A stretch of DNA of 64,000 nucleotides from Schoenoplectus triqueter (taxonomy: Eukaryota; Streptophyta; Magnoliopsida; Poales; Cyperaceae). Position 1 is the first letter of the stretch, and the number at the start of each line of letters is the position of its first letter. The notes beneath the pieces were generated by a model. That model searched no databases. It was not told the DNA's origin and was given only the letters and a program-made list of their open reading frames with translations. Made by a program: the position numbers and the translations under genes. The stretch spans positions 1-64,000 of the forward strand of contig CAXKVV010000043.1 in the NCBI GenBank assembly GCA_964058805.1, written 5' to 3'. Below are positions 1-14,800 of the stretch, piece after piece.

Positions 1-641
1 GGGTTTGAATCTGCATTCAAATCAAGTTTTGATGATTTTTATTAGGTATAATTAGTGTATTAATTGCTGGCAAGGAGAAATGATGGATTAATAATTTCAG
101 CTCACATTCATTTTCAAAGAGCTCATGCGTATTATGTTGTAACATTTTCTATCCTATGATGAACAGATTTTTCTTTTTATCTTGTATCCAATAAGTTTTC
201 TTTCAAATTTGCAAATAAGAATTTGAAAAATGCTCTTCCTTCAAATAAAGTTGAAAGTGAATGTTGATGTTAACCAAATGCAAAATTTTATGTATTCTCA
301 ACAGTCTGTTTGTCAATCAAAAAATGAAAGATTCTTCAGAACTCACTTCTTTTTTATTCAAGGAAATAAAACTGAAGTATAGAGAAATTTAATGCTAATG
401 TCTTTGAACAACTCCGATAATATAATCCCATGTTGATTCAAAAGTGTAAATTTGACTTTAATAATCTGAACTTCTTGATTTATTATTTTTTTTTGTGAAA
501 AAACATACAGGTCTAGTTAACAAAGAATGCATCTTGATGTATGCTCGAAGTTCTAAAGCAATCAAAAAGAATTTCAACCAAATTAAAATAAATAAATAAA
601 TAATCAAAGAATTGTGTCTCATCTGGTAGAAGTAGTAAACT
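1..641. other. AT-rich spacer, no gene seen
   Basis: No convincing reading frame, RNA gene or repeat boundary is visible. The stretch is AT-rich, with short A/T homopolymers and an AAAT run near 585-602. It may be intron or upstream sequence of whatever the open frame just downstream belongs to. Confidence 0.4.
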
Positions 642-972
642 CTAAGTTCCGATATCGAAGGATCAAGAGCTCAGGAAACTCGACCACCTCGATATACCCC
701 ATGTTGAACCCGAAGAAGCAGCAGCAACACCAACTACTTTTGAGCCTGTCTCTTCTCAGGAACCAGTGAAGGCTTCTTTTCCCGGTCCTTTACTTCTAGC
801 CTTTGCAAGCACTTATCCTTTACTTCCTTTGCAAAAACATGATGATACTGATACATATCTGGAAATGTTTGAAGATGAATATGATCTTTTTGACAATGGA
901 GATCTAGTTCTAGTGAATTCTAAAGTGTTTAAGGTAGATAGTTATGGTAATGAGGTATCATGCTATACTTAA
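642..972 (+). CDS. Unrecognised open frame, possibly a terminal exon
   Basis: An uninterrupted plus-strand frame runs from just after a TAA near 642 to a TAA at 970-972, about 109 codons, longer than expected by chance in this AT-rich setting. It has no good ATG at its left edge, but a possible splice acceptor (CTAAG) lies at about 641-645, so it could be a last exon. The product would be acidic: a Pro/Glu/Ala/Thr-rich first half, then a hydrophobic patch, then an acidic tail containing MFEDEYDLFDNGD. I do not recognise the family. It could be a fragment of a host gene whose 5' part lies left of the window, a pseudogene, or chance. Low confidence. Confidence 0.25.
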
Positions 973-1911
973 TAAAAATGGAGTAAAACTAGTGTGCTTC
1001 TAGGAGCACGGAGCTCTTCTATGGTTTTATCTTAAAAATTATATCAAATAATTTTTAAATTTTAATTTATAATTCTTATTAAATTCTTCATATTGAAATC
1101 TTATGGGTGCAAAAATTTAAAGTATTTCAAGTTTTTTAAGTCGTTCTTTTTAATTTTTAAAAATAATATATAAACATTGAATATTTTTATTATTATTTTT
1201 AGAGTTGAAAATAATGTACATAACTAACTTATGTAGTTATGTCAGATCGCACCGCTGCTGACCTGATTTGGGACTGGCACTGATACTGCTACTCCTCCCC
1301 TCCCTCCTCTTCACATTCATTTCCTAACACACTCATACTCATTCTTTGTTCAATATTGAAATTTTCATATTTGTAGTTTGTTGCATACGTAGAGTGTCTT
1401 ACGACAAGAGCCTTGCAGGTACTTTGAACAGATTATCCTTGCAATCTTGCAAATTTCCTATATTTTTGCTATTTTCACTTTTCTGTACCTACTTAAAACA
1501 ACTTCAGAACCATATGGTATTCGTTCTTTTTTTTTTCTCTTTTGATGAATTAACAGCAGCTAATGCTACATGTTTCAATTTCTATCTTTTCTCCAGTGTA
1601 ACAATTGATCTTGCTATTCCATGCACTAGTCATGGGCCCCGCATGTCTATGTTGAAAGATAAACTTAATTTTAGTATTAAAGTTAAATAAATTAGGAAAT
1701 AAACGGAGACTCTTTGGCTTCAGCACATTGGCAGAATTTTAAGGCTGATTAATGACAGCATTTGAAGGGGTAAATGGACGTGGAATTTAGTGTATGACCT
1801 ATGGATGGAAAGCTTTTGAAGTCTAGTTTTTAATGGTTTAAATTCTAAATCGTTTGGAGTTCCCTACATAGCGTTATGACGATTTTAGTGGACAGTGGTC
1901 AGCTGAAAGGG

Positions 1912-2116
1912 TGTTGTTTGGAATTATGTTTTTATTATATGTTTTTATTACGAATTTTAAGAGTCATGTCTAAGGCTATAAATAGACTTATATTCTGTTG
2001 TAAGCAAGTAAAAGAGAAGAGAAAAAGTATAAGAGAAATAGAAAATACAGTTTGAATAAAAAGAAATTTCAGAATTATTCTCTTTTCCTTCCACCGTGAT
2101 ATATCATATTATAACA
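1912..2116 (+). mobile_element. Possible solo-LTR remnant
   Basis: The segment begins TGTTG and ends ATAACA, has a TATA-box-like CTATAAATAG near 1977-1986, then a purine-rich stretch and a T/C-rich tail, the layout of a short plant copia LTR. No second LTR, primer binding site or matching target duplication was found, so this is a weak call from composition and TG..CA ends only. Confidence 0.25.
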
Positions 2117-3384
2117 GTCCAAAGGTTTCACTGTAGGATTCAACACTCAATCTTGGAAAATTAAAAGTGTTATTCATTCTGGTTTGTTCTTTTTATTTCC
2201 TTGAGGTAAGTATGGACTAGATTTTTTTTTTCTTTTGCCAACCCTTTTTGTTGTTTCTAATGGACCCAATTTTGTTTCCTTCTTATTTTGTTGTTAATTG
2301 ACCCAATTCCTATCATTCCTGGGAAAGATTGGCCCTATCTCATTTACTTTCCTCTTCATTAGGTTTACAATGGGATGACTCAGCTCGGCTTTGAGAAGGC
2401 ATATAACGTGTTTAGGTACAATACAAGAACAACTGAAATTGATGTTTCTTTTGATTTTACTTTCTCATGATTTGTGTTAAATGTGATTTAACATTCTAAA
2501 AACTTTGCTGTTTTGGGCTGACCAGACCCACATATCTCTTTACAGCACTGCAATATCTTCCCTTTCAGGCCATGTTGGAAAACCAGTATTTCAGTAGAGA
2601 TAGTAGTCTAGATGAGCCTAAGGGTAGATATGGTCAGTCAAATGGAAATTGGCTTAGGTGTTGTATGTTAAACCTCTGACTCTGAGAAATCCTTCTAGAG
2701 AAACCCAGAAAAGAAATATCAAAAAACATAAACCAGAGAGCCAAAATCCTAAAATAATTCACGGCTATATTTATCATTCTTGCTGACTTGTGCAACAAAA
2801 TCATAAAATAATTCAAGCAGTAGAACAGTAGGAGGCCACAGTTCAGGATCAGATTCAGAGTCATCACAAACCAATCAGAGAAATAATGAGAGGAGATATG
2901 GTTCTATCTGATCTTTTCAAATCCTACATTTTATTTGCATGAGCTATGTTATTATGTCTATTCTTCTCAGTAGTTTGTATTTGATTTTATTTCTGCATCA
3001 TAACACCCTTGTTGTGAGAGAGCATAATGTTCACCACCTAAAACATATGCCTTTTTTTTAAGTTTTATTTGGGGGAAGACAAAGGTGAAGAGAAAAAAAA
3101 AATAAAGATCTCTTTTAATTTTCTAAGTGATATTCTAGTCAACTTGTCACGAAAGAGAATTAAGAATTAAAATTAAAAATTAATTTGGTTAATTTTACAA
3201 GAGATTAACAAGAAACTTCAGAAAACCAAAAGCAACTCCTCAAACCTTATGCCAACCAAGACACATCCCTCAAAAGAAGATCCAACATTCAAAGACACAC
3301 ATGAAATCCTGACAAATGCAAACAATAGGAAGGCCAAAAAAAGTCAAAATAAGAAGTAAAACAAAGGTGGTAGCAAATTGATTT
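2117..3384. other. Spacer with two short exon-like plus-strand pieces
   Basis: Mostly AT-rich spacer downstream of the peroxidase stop codon. Two pieces look exon-like on the plus strand: one after an AG at about 2363 reads in frame for roughly 30 codons (contains MTQLGFEKAYNVF), and one after TTTCAG at about 2569 reads for roughly 35 codons. Neither could be assigned to a family or linked into a gene, so they are noted only as possible relics. Confidence 0.3.
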
Positions 3385-5194
<1,810 letters not shown>

Positions 5195-5255
5195 TTTTCA
5201 GTTTTGTGTTGTTTTGCTGAATGAATGGCTCTGGTTTAATCTGTGTCAGGGTTCC

Positions 5256-5262
5256 ATTTATA
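5256..5262 (-). promoter_or_regulatory. Likely TATA box of the peroxidase gene
   Basis: On the minus strand the sequence reads GATATAAATGG, with TATAAAT about 62 bases upstream of the peroxidase ATG, a normal TATA-to-ATG spacing for a short plant 5' UTR. Confidence 0.5.
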
Positions 5263-7498
5263 TCATAAGGGGTTTCGGAATTAATTTTTGAATTATGTAC
5301 CAACTCCACTCGTTTCATTACCAATACAAAGCAAATTTTCCTTTTCCTTTTGACCAATAATTGTAATATGGATAAACAGATATATTGCTCCTTGCTGCAT
5401 ATAAATGGCTTCGTTCCCATCCGTTACAGGCCTTTTGATTAGTTGCCATTGTCGTTATGTTGCAATTGTATGTATGTCAACTGCTTGAGAAGATTCCACT
5501 GAAGCTTACAGAATAATAAAACCAACTTTTGCTTCAAGTGCTGAGCAGCGGGGACTGTCTATGATTGAATTAATGGTACAGTTGTAACTGCCACCTTGCA
5601 TTTGCATGGAGCTGTTACAAATTATTTGTACCTTCTTTTTGTTAATCCTATATTATCTCAACTTTTAGGGTTATTATTTGCCTTGCCTGTGGAACTTCAT
5701 CAGGCTTAACCAATAATTAGGCCCATAATATATAAGGACATATGTGTAACATACTAACATGCTTTGCTAACATTATATGGGCCGAGTAAAAAGTATCTAC
5801 ATCCATTAACAGCCCATATAATGTTAGTAACAGCCCACTTAAGACTAAACGTAACAAGTATCAACATCCATTAACAAGGCCCATTAAGAGTTGGTCCAGC
5901 AAAGAGCCACGTCGGATAGGAGATGGTTCCCTTCCCTGTTTTACATTTTTACCTGCGTGTTTTTAATTATAAAATTATCATGTAAAAAGAATAACATATG
6001 CCAACTTGGAGGCGTGATGTGGTACCGGAAATGAGAGAGAAACATTGAAAGCCTGTACTGTCACAAGTCATAAATAAGGTTTTGAATTTTTATACTCTCC
6101 AGGTCATAAAAAAACAAAACCTGTCCTGTCCTTTTCTCTGTCCAAACCTCCTCTTGTTTCATTTTTTAGATCATTTCCTTCAACTTACTTTTAGATAGCT
6201 GTTTGTTAAGAGACAGCAGTAAGAAATTAATCGTATTCGCATCACAAAGACAACAAAAATGCCAAACAAGAAATGGCCAACTATAAATGCCATCATCAAA
6301 TTACTGTGTCGTATACTTTTTATTACATATAATCAAAATTAGGTGCAATATTGTTACATAGCATAAGAGATTACATAACATCCTATTGTTTAAGTGTCGT
6401 CGTTTTTTTTTGTCTAAATAGTCATATATACCATCCATTTCTATTGAAACATATTGTTTGTTGGTACCACACTCTGGTACCGAGGGATTTACCTACTTTA
6501 ATAACTAACTACTTTACCTGTTCCTATGTATTACAACCATCATGCATTTCATTCCATATCCTAGTAGCATCAAAGCAAAGTATTGCCGAAAGTTAAAATA
6601 CAAGTCTTTGTTTCATGCTCAACAAAATAACCACATAGTAAGTTTGTCAAAACACACAATTAATGTTACATTTTATCAAAAACACGCTTCCAACTGCTCA
6701 GCCTCCTCCTTTGCCCTCTCTGATGTTTAAGTGTCGTCGTCAATATGTATCGCTTCTTACTAACGTTGTTTATTGTATACTACAATTATTACCATGCCTG
6801 AATCCATTTATCAATTATCTCTTGTACCCTCAAATTGTTGGCATTTCCTATTGGGCACATTTATTTACAGACAGAAGAGTGTCCAGTAAAGATGTGAGCG
6901 GAGAGGAGAGGAGAGAGCACATCAACAGAAACTTGCTATCAGAAACCAATCAACAGGTATTGAATTATTGATGGAGCACGCAAATGAATGCAGTGAAGAG
7001 GAGTGATTCATACATATTATTTGATATTATGGGTTTATGGGTATGTATGTTAAATGCTCGAGGAACAAGTCTGAATTCTGAATTAGTCCCTTCTCATTTA
7101 AGCTACCTCTCTCCCTATATCATATGGTTAGATCAGGGAATCCAATAATGCACCACTCCATCTCTCACTCTGACTAACAGTACTGAATAATTGTGCACTG
7201 AAAATTCATTAAGCTTCCTTGTTTGGCACTTGGCAGAAGGAAAACAATCCCAAAATGGTGTCAAACTAACTAACTAACTAATTAATTAATTACCCCCCCC
7301 CCCCCCAAGCGCACACACATACAACCATCTGACGAGAGCGATTATAAAATGAAAAAAAATAAGATTAATCAGATCTTGCTTCATAATTATGTTATTTTTC
7401 TCTACTCTCAAGCAACAGAATTTACCAAAAAGACAGATATATCTAACTAAAATGTACCAAACAATAAAACCTGATACTGAATTAAGGCCATTAATTAA
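5263..7498. other. Spacer upstream of the peroxidase gene
   Basis: No gene is visible. It holds a cluster of GGCCCA/AGCCCA (site II-like) motifs between about 5718 and 5885, a perfect 16-bp inverted repeat at 5767-5782 and 5812-5827, a 17-bp direct repeat at 6387-6403 and 6724-6740, and at about 7264-7306 a low-complexity run of TAAC/TAAT units followed by a 14-base C tract. Short open frames around 6350-6970 lack any recognisable content. Confidence 0.5.
5767..5827. repeat. Perfect 16-bp inverted repeat with site II motifs
   Basis: CTAACATTATATGGGC at 5767-5782 is the exact reverse complement of 5812-5827, with a 29-base spacer. Each arm carries the TGGGC core of a site II (TCP-binding) element. 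The arms could fold as a hairpin or present two divergent TCP sites. Confidence 0.7.
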
Positions 7499-8631
7499 TT
7501 AATAACGATGATCATCAGAGGCAAAGTTTTGTGATGAGAGGAAAGGAGGGGATGGCCAGAATTGAGCATTTTTCACCTTGGAAATGCTATTGAGCACCCC
7601 CAACGGCGTCACATCTCCGACCACTGTCACCTTTTTCAACACAAAGTTGATGTTGAACGATGTCACCCCTAAAATGAATTAATTTCTCTGATTATTAAAT
7701 TGCATGTCCTGATAACCAATTTCAGAAAAAAAAAATAGTTGCAACATTATCTATTATACTTCAGAAGTTAAGTTTCAGCCATCAAAAGTTAATCGTGCTA
7801 GAATCAATTAAGTTGAGAATTAACTACTTAATTAGTTAGATACTCCTGTATGTATATACAGAGAGAGAGGCACAGATGTGATTTAACTAGGGAGAGTGAT
7901 AAAAATAAATGAAAGAATAAAGTGCCAAAACTGACCTTCCATCTTAGAGAGATGCTTCTTTACCTTGGCTTGACAACCCTTGCAGTGTAAAGAAACCTTC
8001 AGCTCTACTACCTGATTAATTTAATCAAGCCGAAGAAGAGAAATGTAAACTATATATAAAAAAATTCCAAATTTTATAACGGTCAAAACAACTATTTTTT
8101 AATTAAATTACAGACCTGATCATTTGGTTTATCAACATGATCTGTTGAATAAGTGCTAACTATGTTATCCGCACTCTCCTCTGAGATCTTGGCACTAGTG
8201 GGTTGAGATCCCATTATTTGAAGAGGCGGTGGCTCTGGTGCAGGTGTAGATTCAGATTCACCATAAACATCAGAAAATCTTTCACTGTTAAGCAGATAAC
8301 GGGACGAAACGGGGGGGCTGGTTTTCTCAGCTGAGACTGTCAGAATATCTAGGCTTCTTCTAGCAGTATTAGTGCCTTTTTGCTTATGTTTTACTGCTTT
8401 CTGCTTTAGAGTAGTAGAACTAGGAGGAACGGGGATAAGGGGCTTTGCGGCACTTAATGCGGCTTTTGATCTCAGTGGGTCACGTAGATGCGGCGTGTAT
8501 CGATCGAGGTAGCGGCTCGAACTCGGTTGGACGATCGACCGGCGATCAATGCTTTTGCAGACTGCGGTTGATGCGGGAGCGGTGCATGAAAAATTTATTC
8601 CTTTCCTCTCCTTGAAGATCAATGAAGCCAT
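7499..8631 (-). CDS. NAKR: NaKR-like heavy-metal-associated (HMA) domain protein
   Basis: Three exons: 8631-8116, 8011-7936, 7668-7499, phases 0 and 1, giving 253 residues. The first about 170 residues are Ser/Pro/Lys-rich and probably disordered, with a CTAPASTAVC-like N-terminal block typical of the SODIUM POTASSIUM ROOT DEFECTIVE (NaKR) family. The C-terminal part is one HMA domain: VVELKVSLHCKGC carries the metal-binding CxxC (CKGC), followed by KVKKHLSKMEGVTSFN and KKVTVVGDVTP. The tail ISKVKNAQFW is a family hallmark. Known members act in phloem and root companion cells in Na+/K+ homeostasis and, for NaKR1, in movement of the florigen FT. A start one codon cluster upstream (5 residues earlier) is possible in frame, but the MASLIF start fits the family better. 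Split of the HMA domain by two introns matches relatives. Confidence 0.88.
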
Positions 8632-8647
8632 ATTTGTCAACAAGACT

Positions 8648-8649
<2 letters not shown>

Positions 8650-8691
<42 letters not shown>
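8650..8691. repeat. (GA)n tract in the 5' leader of the NaKR-like gene
   Basis: About 21 GA dinucleotides lie directly upstream of the start codon at 8631 (as CT repeats on the coding strand). CT/GA microsatellites are common in plant 5' UTRs and core promoters. Confidence 0.9.
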
Positions 8692-8696
<5 letters not shown>

Positions 8697-11600
8697 GACA
8701 GAGAGATGGAGAGATGATGAGTTGTGAGCTTGTAGAGGAAGATTTATTGATAGAGTTGAAGAGAAATAATTAATGGGTATGTGACATGAGGAGAAGAGAA
8801 TAAGTTTTCTGTTAACTTTGGTGTGTATGGAGAGTGTATTTATGATGGACAGCTGGGATCATTAATTCATTTTGGTGAATTTTTTTTTCGTTTATCTGGT
8901 CAAAACTAAATTTATTTCCCTTGGTACCAGTTAGAAAATGAGTCTCACTGGCATAGATACCTACTTCAAATAGCACCGGAAAGGAAAAAGAATCGGAAGG
9001 TGAAACGGAAATCAAAGAAATTTTACTATCCATGCATATCAGAAACAAGGTTAATGTGTTTGTTCGCTGTTTCCATGTAGGAGGGAGATTTAAGTATATT
9101 TATTTGGCTTATTAATATATTTTCATTAAATTGAACGGTTCATATTTAATGTAAAATTAAAAATTTTAATTTAAAAGTACACCAATCACAGTATAATAAT
9201 CTCACTTATACATACTAATATATAATATTAAAGTATAATGCTGCGCATAGTACGGTCACCCTCAATTATATATAAAGTGCCCCTCCTCTCCTTTTTCTTT
9301 TATCTCACTGCCAAGTTTGTTTCTTCATGCATGCTACGTTGCTGTGATTCAGAAACATATGACGCGTGTCTGGTAATTCAATAATTTTGTCATACAACAC
9401 AGAACCCTTTAATTTTCTTTTTATTTGATATATGAAAGTAATTTTAAAAACTCCAGGAAAAATATGGGCAGAGGGAATTTGCGACTATGCCCACCAAGTA
9501 AAAGGGTCTTGAAGCAATTATTGCGTCAGGACCCAGTTCCAGGAAATATTAAGGACAAGCTCAATTATGCATATGGAAAAGAAAGGATGAATGCATTGAA
9601 GTTGAGATGATGACTTTTGTAATTGAGGTACATATGTGTGGGATTCCTTTCATCCTTAGAGTTAGAGGTGACCCCTTAAATCTAATTAAAGACTAGAAAC
9701 AAAAATAGAGCTTGTCAGTACTCAGTAACATAACATCAGCTCCGCAAGATCTGAACAAAAGTATTTGTACGATAATGTTCGAGTTATTCCATGTGAAAAC
9801 AGCCCCCGGTCACGTGCTCACAAACGGCCACCTCTGATTAGGTAATAGATGGATTATAAAAATTTTTTTTTTTTTTATCATGTTAGGTTGTATACATTCA
9901 TAACAGTATACTTTTGATTTTGTAACATAATTTATCTTATATTTTTACAATAATATATTTTTTATTTCAGATGCTTAAAATAGTATAATAATTATAGGTT
10001 CAAGAATAATTAAAGAGTTTAAATATTCCATTTTGGATCTAAAACCGGACCATACCAGACTGGACCCGATATAAATAAGTTACAAGTATCTATATAGGTA
10101 TCCGGAATTGAAGTGATATCCAGAATCAAACCAATCTTTTTATGAAAATAATAAACATATGGTTCTAAAATTTGAATATAGGTCTAAATATGATAAGTAT
10201 ATAAACCCTACTTGACCCGATAATACCTCCAGTTGATTCTTTACTGTCTGATTTCTTAATTAATTCGGTCAAGTGAAGTTTGATGCTCAGAACTTCATAT
10301 GGCAGTTCCTGTCTCCAACTTGCACCAAAAAATAATTATATAATAATACAACAATATTGCAACAGTTCTTTTTTTTTTTTGAGAAAAAGATGAGATGTTT
10401 TGGTCCCTTAATGACAATTCTTCTTATACCTCACAAAAAGAGCAAAAAAAAAATAAAAATAAAAATAAAAATAAATTAGAGTTAACTTTGTGATATTGTG
10501 TTCCGAGAGAGATTGTGAAGGATGATCATGAATTTCACTATTCATAAATGTAGCCAATTACTGATGCTTACTCAAAACAAGAATAAGACTAAAATTTATG
10601 ATGGGCAAACTTACACGACACTAATTTTATAGTAAAATGGAAAGGAAATATGAGAAAGTGGTGGTTGGGTAGGCATCATATGGACGACAACAACAACAAC
10701 AAAAAAGTAGAGGCTCCTTTTGATTTTGGACAAAAGTCACAAAAACACATTGCAATTAGAATCAGATTCTCTTTCTTTTCCCCGTTCCTTTGGTGGGAAC
10801 TTCCCTAATCTTCCAAATTTCACCGTTCTTATTTCTGAATGCATGTACATAAAATACATACCAACGAAATTGAAACGATAAAATGGTTAATTACTTATTA
10901 TTTTAGAAGGAAAAAAAATACTACAATAGTTGTTTGCAATTGGGGTTTGATAATAATTAAGACCCAAATTAAAAACAATTTGCGTATTTTATTTTTAACT
11001 TTCGTTTAATTAACGTGCTTTGCGAGCTGGAGTACGTTGGTTTAATTCCTAAGATATAATTATGACATTAACAAACACAAATTAGAAGACTAGCAGTGCC
11101 CAGTCAAGTGTGAAAAATTAATACATGTTACATTTGCAATTATTTGCCAAACTACTTGTCTTGTTGTCAATTTGACCATGAAATAAATTAATAATACGCA
11201 TTGCACTGGATCTATAATGATGTTATTAGTATTATTAATAGACAGAGCCCCAAGGCCCAATAAACCTACTGGGTTGGGTTTATAAATTCTAATAGATTGG
11301 CATTAAATGGTCGTGTTTGGTTGGAGTTGGAGCATACAAAGTTGGTAATTTATTCATGTTTGATAAAGTGGAAAAATAAGAAAAAGTGCATATTCCTACC
11401 ACTACAATAAATACAACATCTTACAATGAGTATTAATTTTGGATAAACTTTTCTACTATATATTCATCTATAGTATTTACAACAGTAAATAAAGACTTGA
11501 AAACTCTACAATAATTAGACTAAGTGAATAATTAATTTATTTGCCAATGAAATTAGACTAAGTGAATCTCACGACTGAGCAACACCTGGGCTTCAACCAA

Positions 11601-11868
11601 CCTGCGATAATTTTCAAATTCTCTCCAAGGTCCTCCATTTATTTTGCATGCTCAAATTCACCTCATAAAATAAGCAAATGGTCCAGCAATTAGCTGGAGA
11701 GACAAACGATTGATTTACAATTTATAAATATAACCTACCTTACATGAAATTGCAACAATCTTCCCATCTTTTCCTTCCCTTTAATATGTCTCATACATAC
11801 AATTACAGGATTGATGGCCGTTAATTAATCTTCAAATTACATTTGCAAGTGCCTGCTTATCTTATCTA
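8692..11868. other. AT-rich spacer with one small unrecognised frame
   Basis: No supported gene. A TATA-like stretch (ATAAATAC on the minus strand, about 8836-8844) may serve the NaKR-like gene. A 61-codon plus-strand frame at 9425-9610 ends in a basic segment with KRVLKQLLRQDPVPG; it is not recognised and may be a relic. A-rich runs with AAATA units occur at about 10445-10480. The rest shows only A/T-rich sequence. Confidence 0.4.
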
Positions 11869-14800
11869 TCAACTCGAAACAAATCCTAAGACGATCTCCT
11901 CTATCATCTCCTCAGTCACCATCCTCTCTATCTGCTTCCCTATAACATTAATGTCATCCCCCAAATTCTTATACCCACTCAAATCAACCAGTTTTTCTTC
12001 TTCATTTCCCGCCATCCGCTTCTGCCTCTCTCTCGACAGAACCAACCACACCCTCTCCACCAATCCCTCTGGACCCCACACAGGCCCCACATGCCTCTCA
12101 CACCTGACCCATGGGCGTGTATCTAGCAACGGTGCTAGCACCATTGCAATCGCCAAGTTTGCCAAATCAAATAACAGTCTTCTATCAGATTTTGACCAGG
12201 TCGACATCTGACCATACCTCTTCTCCAGTCTATCAAACAAACACGGGTCTACTGGAAACTCACAGGAATGGTATGTTATTTGACGCGTACCAGGATAGAT
12301 CCTGTGGACCCCAGATTGGATAAGCATCTCCAGTAGGTACGAGTATTCTCTCTCCTCTTGATCTCTCAGTAGATTTAGTGTACAGGTTTTATTGTTGCAT
12401 ATCATACCTGGACCGTCGTCGTCACTGGATATGCATGCTACTGACTCTTCGGTGATTTGAGTATCAGTTTCTGTATTTAGGAGGGAGAAAGGAATAATTA
12501 GCCAAGGTGTTTGCATGAAAATAGTATGCTTACAAAAAAACTGTACAGTATGCAAAATAAATAATCAAAGAAGACTTGCCATGAAGATCAAAATCTGGTT
12601 TCCAAAAAGATGAACTGGTGCTTTCTGTTTCTATAGGAGTTGGTTCAAGGACAGAAATAGGGCTTGGTCTCTCAGCTTCTCTTGAATTTGTATTTCTATT
12701 GAAATTCAATACAGAAAAGCATTCATCTTTTTCTTCAATAGAAGCTCTCTGCTGCCATGCAAATTTTAAAATACAACAATTAGGTAATAGAATATTACTG
12801 CAACAATTGATTTGATTGATTTTAACTGCAAATGAAGAGAGAACAAAAACATTTCTTCAGTATTAAAGCTTTTATTTAGTCTTTTTTTTTTTAGAAGCAG
12901 CATACTACCTTCTCATGTCCAGGTTTCTTTGCACCCTTCCTGAAAAGTTTAGTCATAGGTCCAGCATTCTGCCCCTCATCAATGGTAAATAACATTTTCT
13001 CCTCTGTTTCAAAACCATTTCCGCTTATGCCCCTCAGATTGTGCCTACTAGAAGAATCACCCTTTATTGTGAAGTTCTCTTTCAATTTATGCTTTCTGGC
13101 TCTTAGTTTCACTACATCTTCCTGCTCAAGAAGAAGACTTTTCACACCAATAGGAGATATTTCCTGTGGTACTTTTGCAAAAGAGCCCTCCAATTTTTCA
13201 TAATACCCTTCTCTAGCAAATTTGGTCTTCAATTTTTTTCTATGGTATTTATGCAAGTCAAAGATTTTCTCAAACCTCTCCACATCAGGTGTTGTAAACA
13301 TCTCTGCTAATGGATTGGACCCTTCATTACTCAAATTTGGGTCAAATTTTCTCAATTTTTCAAGTTTCAAAATATTTCTGTTACAATAGTCATCCCCCTG
13401 GTGTCCAAAAGATTCGAATCTCCACATTTTTTCCCTTCTATTTTGCAAATTCTCCAAGTAATTCTGGTGGACGGTTCTTTGAAACTTCAGGTCTTGATCA
13501 ATGTTTCCCATTTTTGGGTCTAATACAACAATATGGTCATGGTGGCTACAACTATTCCTTTGATCCAATTTTCTAGGTTTCAGCTTTTTATTTGAAATTT
13601 GCTCATGGTTGTATGCCAATGTTACTCTTGAAATCATGCCTTTGTGCAAATGTGGTGGGTAGCACTTCAGTTCGAGGAGGTGTTTAGCAAACAAGGGATT
13701 AGATTTCTCAATATTTTTCACAAAATTATCCCTGTAATTTTCAAAATCTCTTTCAAATTCAACCTTCATAGTTTGCCTCTTATCTGGCCGCCGGTCTCTC
13801 TCCTCAATTACCTCAAAAACATCCTTAAATTCTGCATTGTTATTGTTCAAAAGACCTGAAAAAGATGGTTTATCAAATACCCCTCCAGATCTTTTGTTAG
13901 CTTTCTCGAGTCCTTTCTCAGGTAGAAGTTCCTTTAGGCCCATCAATCTAGCGATTATGCTAGGCGAGGGCCTTGCACCTTCTAATCTTTTTGGAGTGGC
14001 TTGGTTGGCATTTGGCCTTCTTTTATGATTATCCATTAAGTAGGGGGCACACTGAAAATTTCAGAAAATATCAATTACTAAAAGGAGACATTGTCTTTGT
14101 TATTAAATACACAAATAACCATATTTCATGTCTGCAACTATGGCACCAGCTGATATTTGTGCAAACTTGTACAGGAACGGTCATCAACAAATATATATAC
14201 AGGCGTTTAATGGGTAAGGTATCTATCAGATTTTTTTTTGTAACTAACACATGCTTGCACATGTACACATTTAACTAAGTCTGGCGTTTATTAAATTAAA
14301 AAAAAAACTTACATGGTTTTCTTCAAAATTAGAGCGACAATTAGTTGCAGTCTCTGAGGATGTTCTCAAATTATGATTATTTTTATGAATAGAAGAAGCA
14401 TAAGCATGACCTGGAGGAAGGAACAAAAAGCTTCCAAGTTAATTAACGATTTTAGAAATTGTAATTTCAGCATTGAGGCCTAAGATTCTAGAATTGAAGA
14501 CATAAGATGCTTGACTTGATGGTCAATTGCAATATAATCAGCTCAAGTTTGGATAAATAACACATTTTCTTTCTCCCCTTATCTCTTCCCGATTTTGGAA
14601 GGAGTTCTGGCCATTACCCCCGTTTTTTTACTATTAATTCCATAAAGAGATAGGCCATATGATTATATATCGACAGCATATTAAGAAGAAAGTTGTAAGA
14701 AGTGCAGATGCCGCTTTTACAATGTCAGAAAAATCAAGGAAACCAAACAAAGAAAAACTAAAAACTCCTTCATTTATATATATTCGCACTTATTAAAAGC

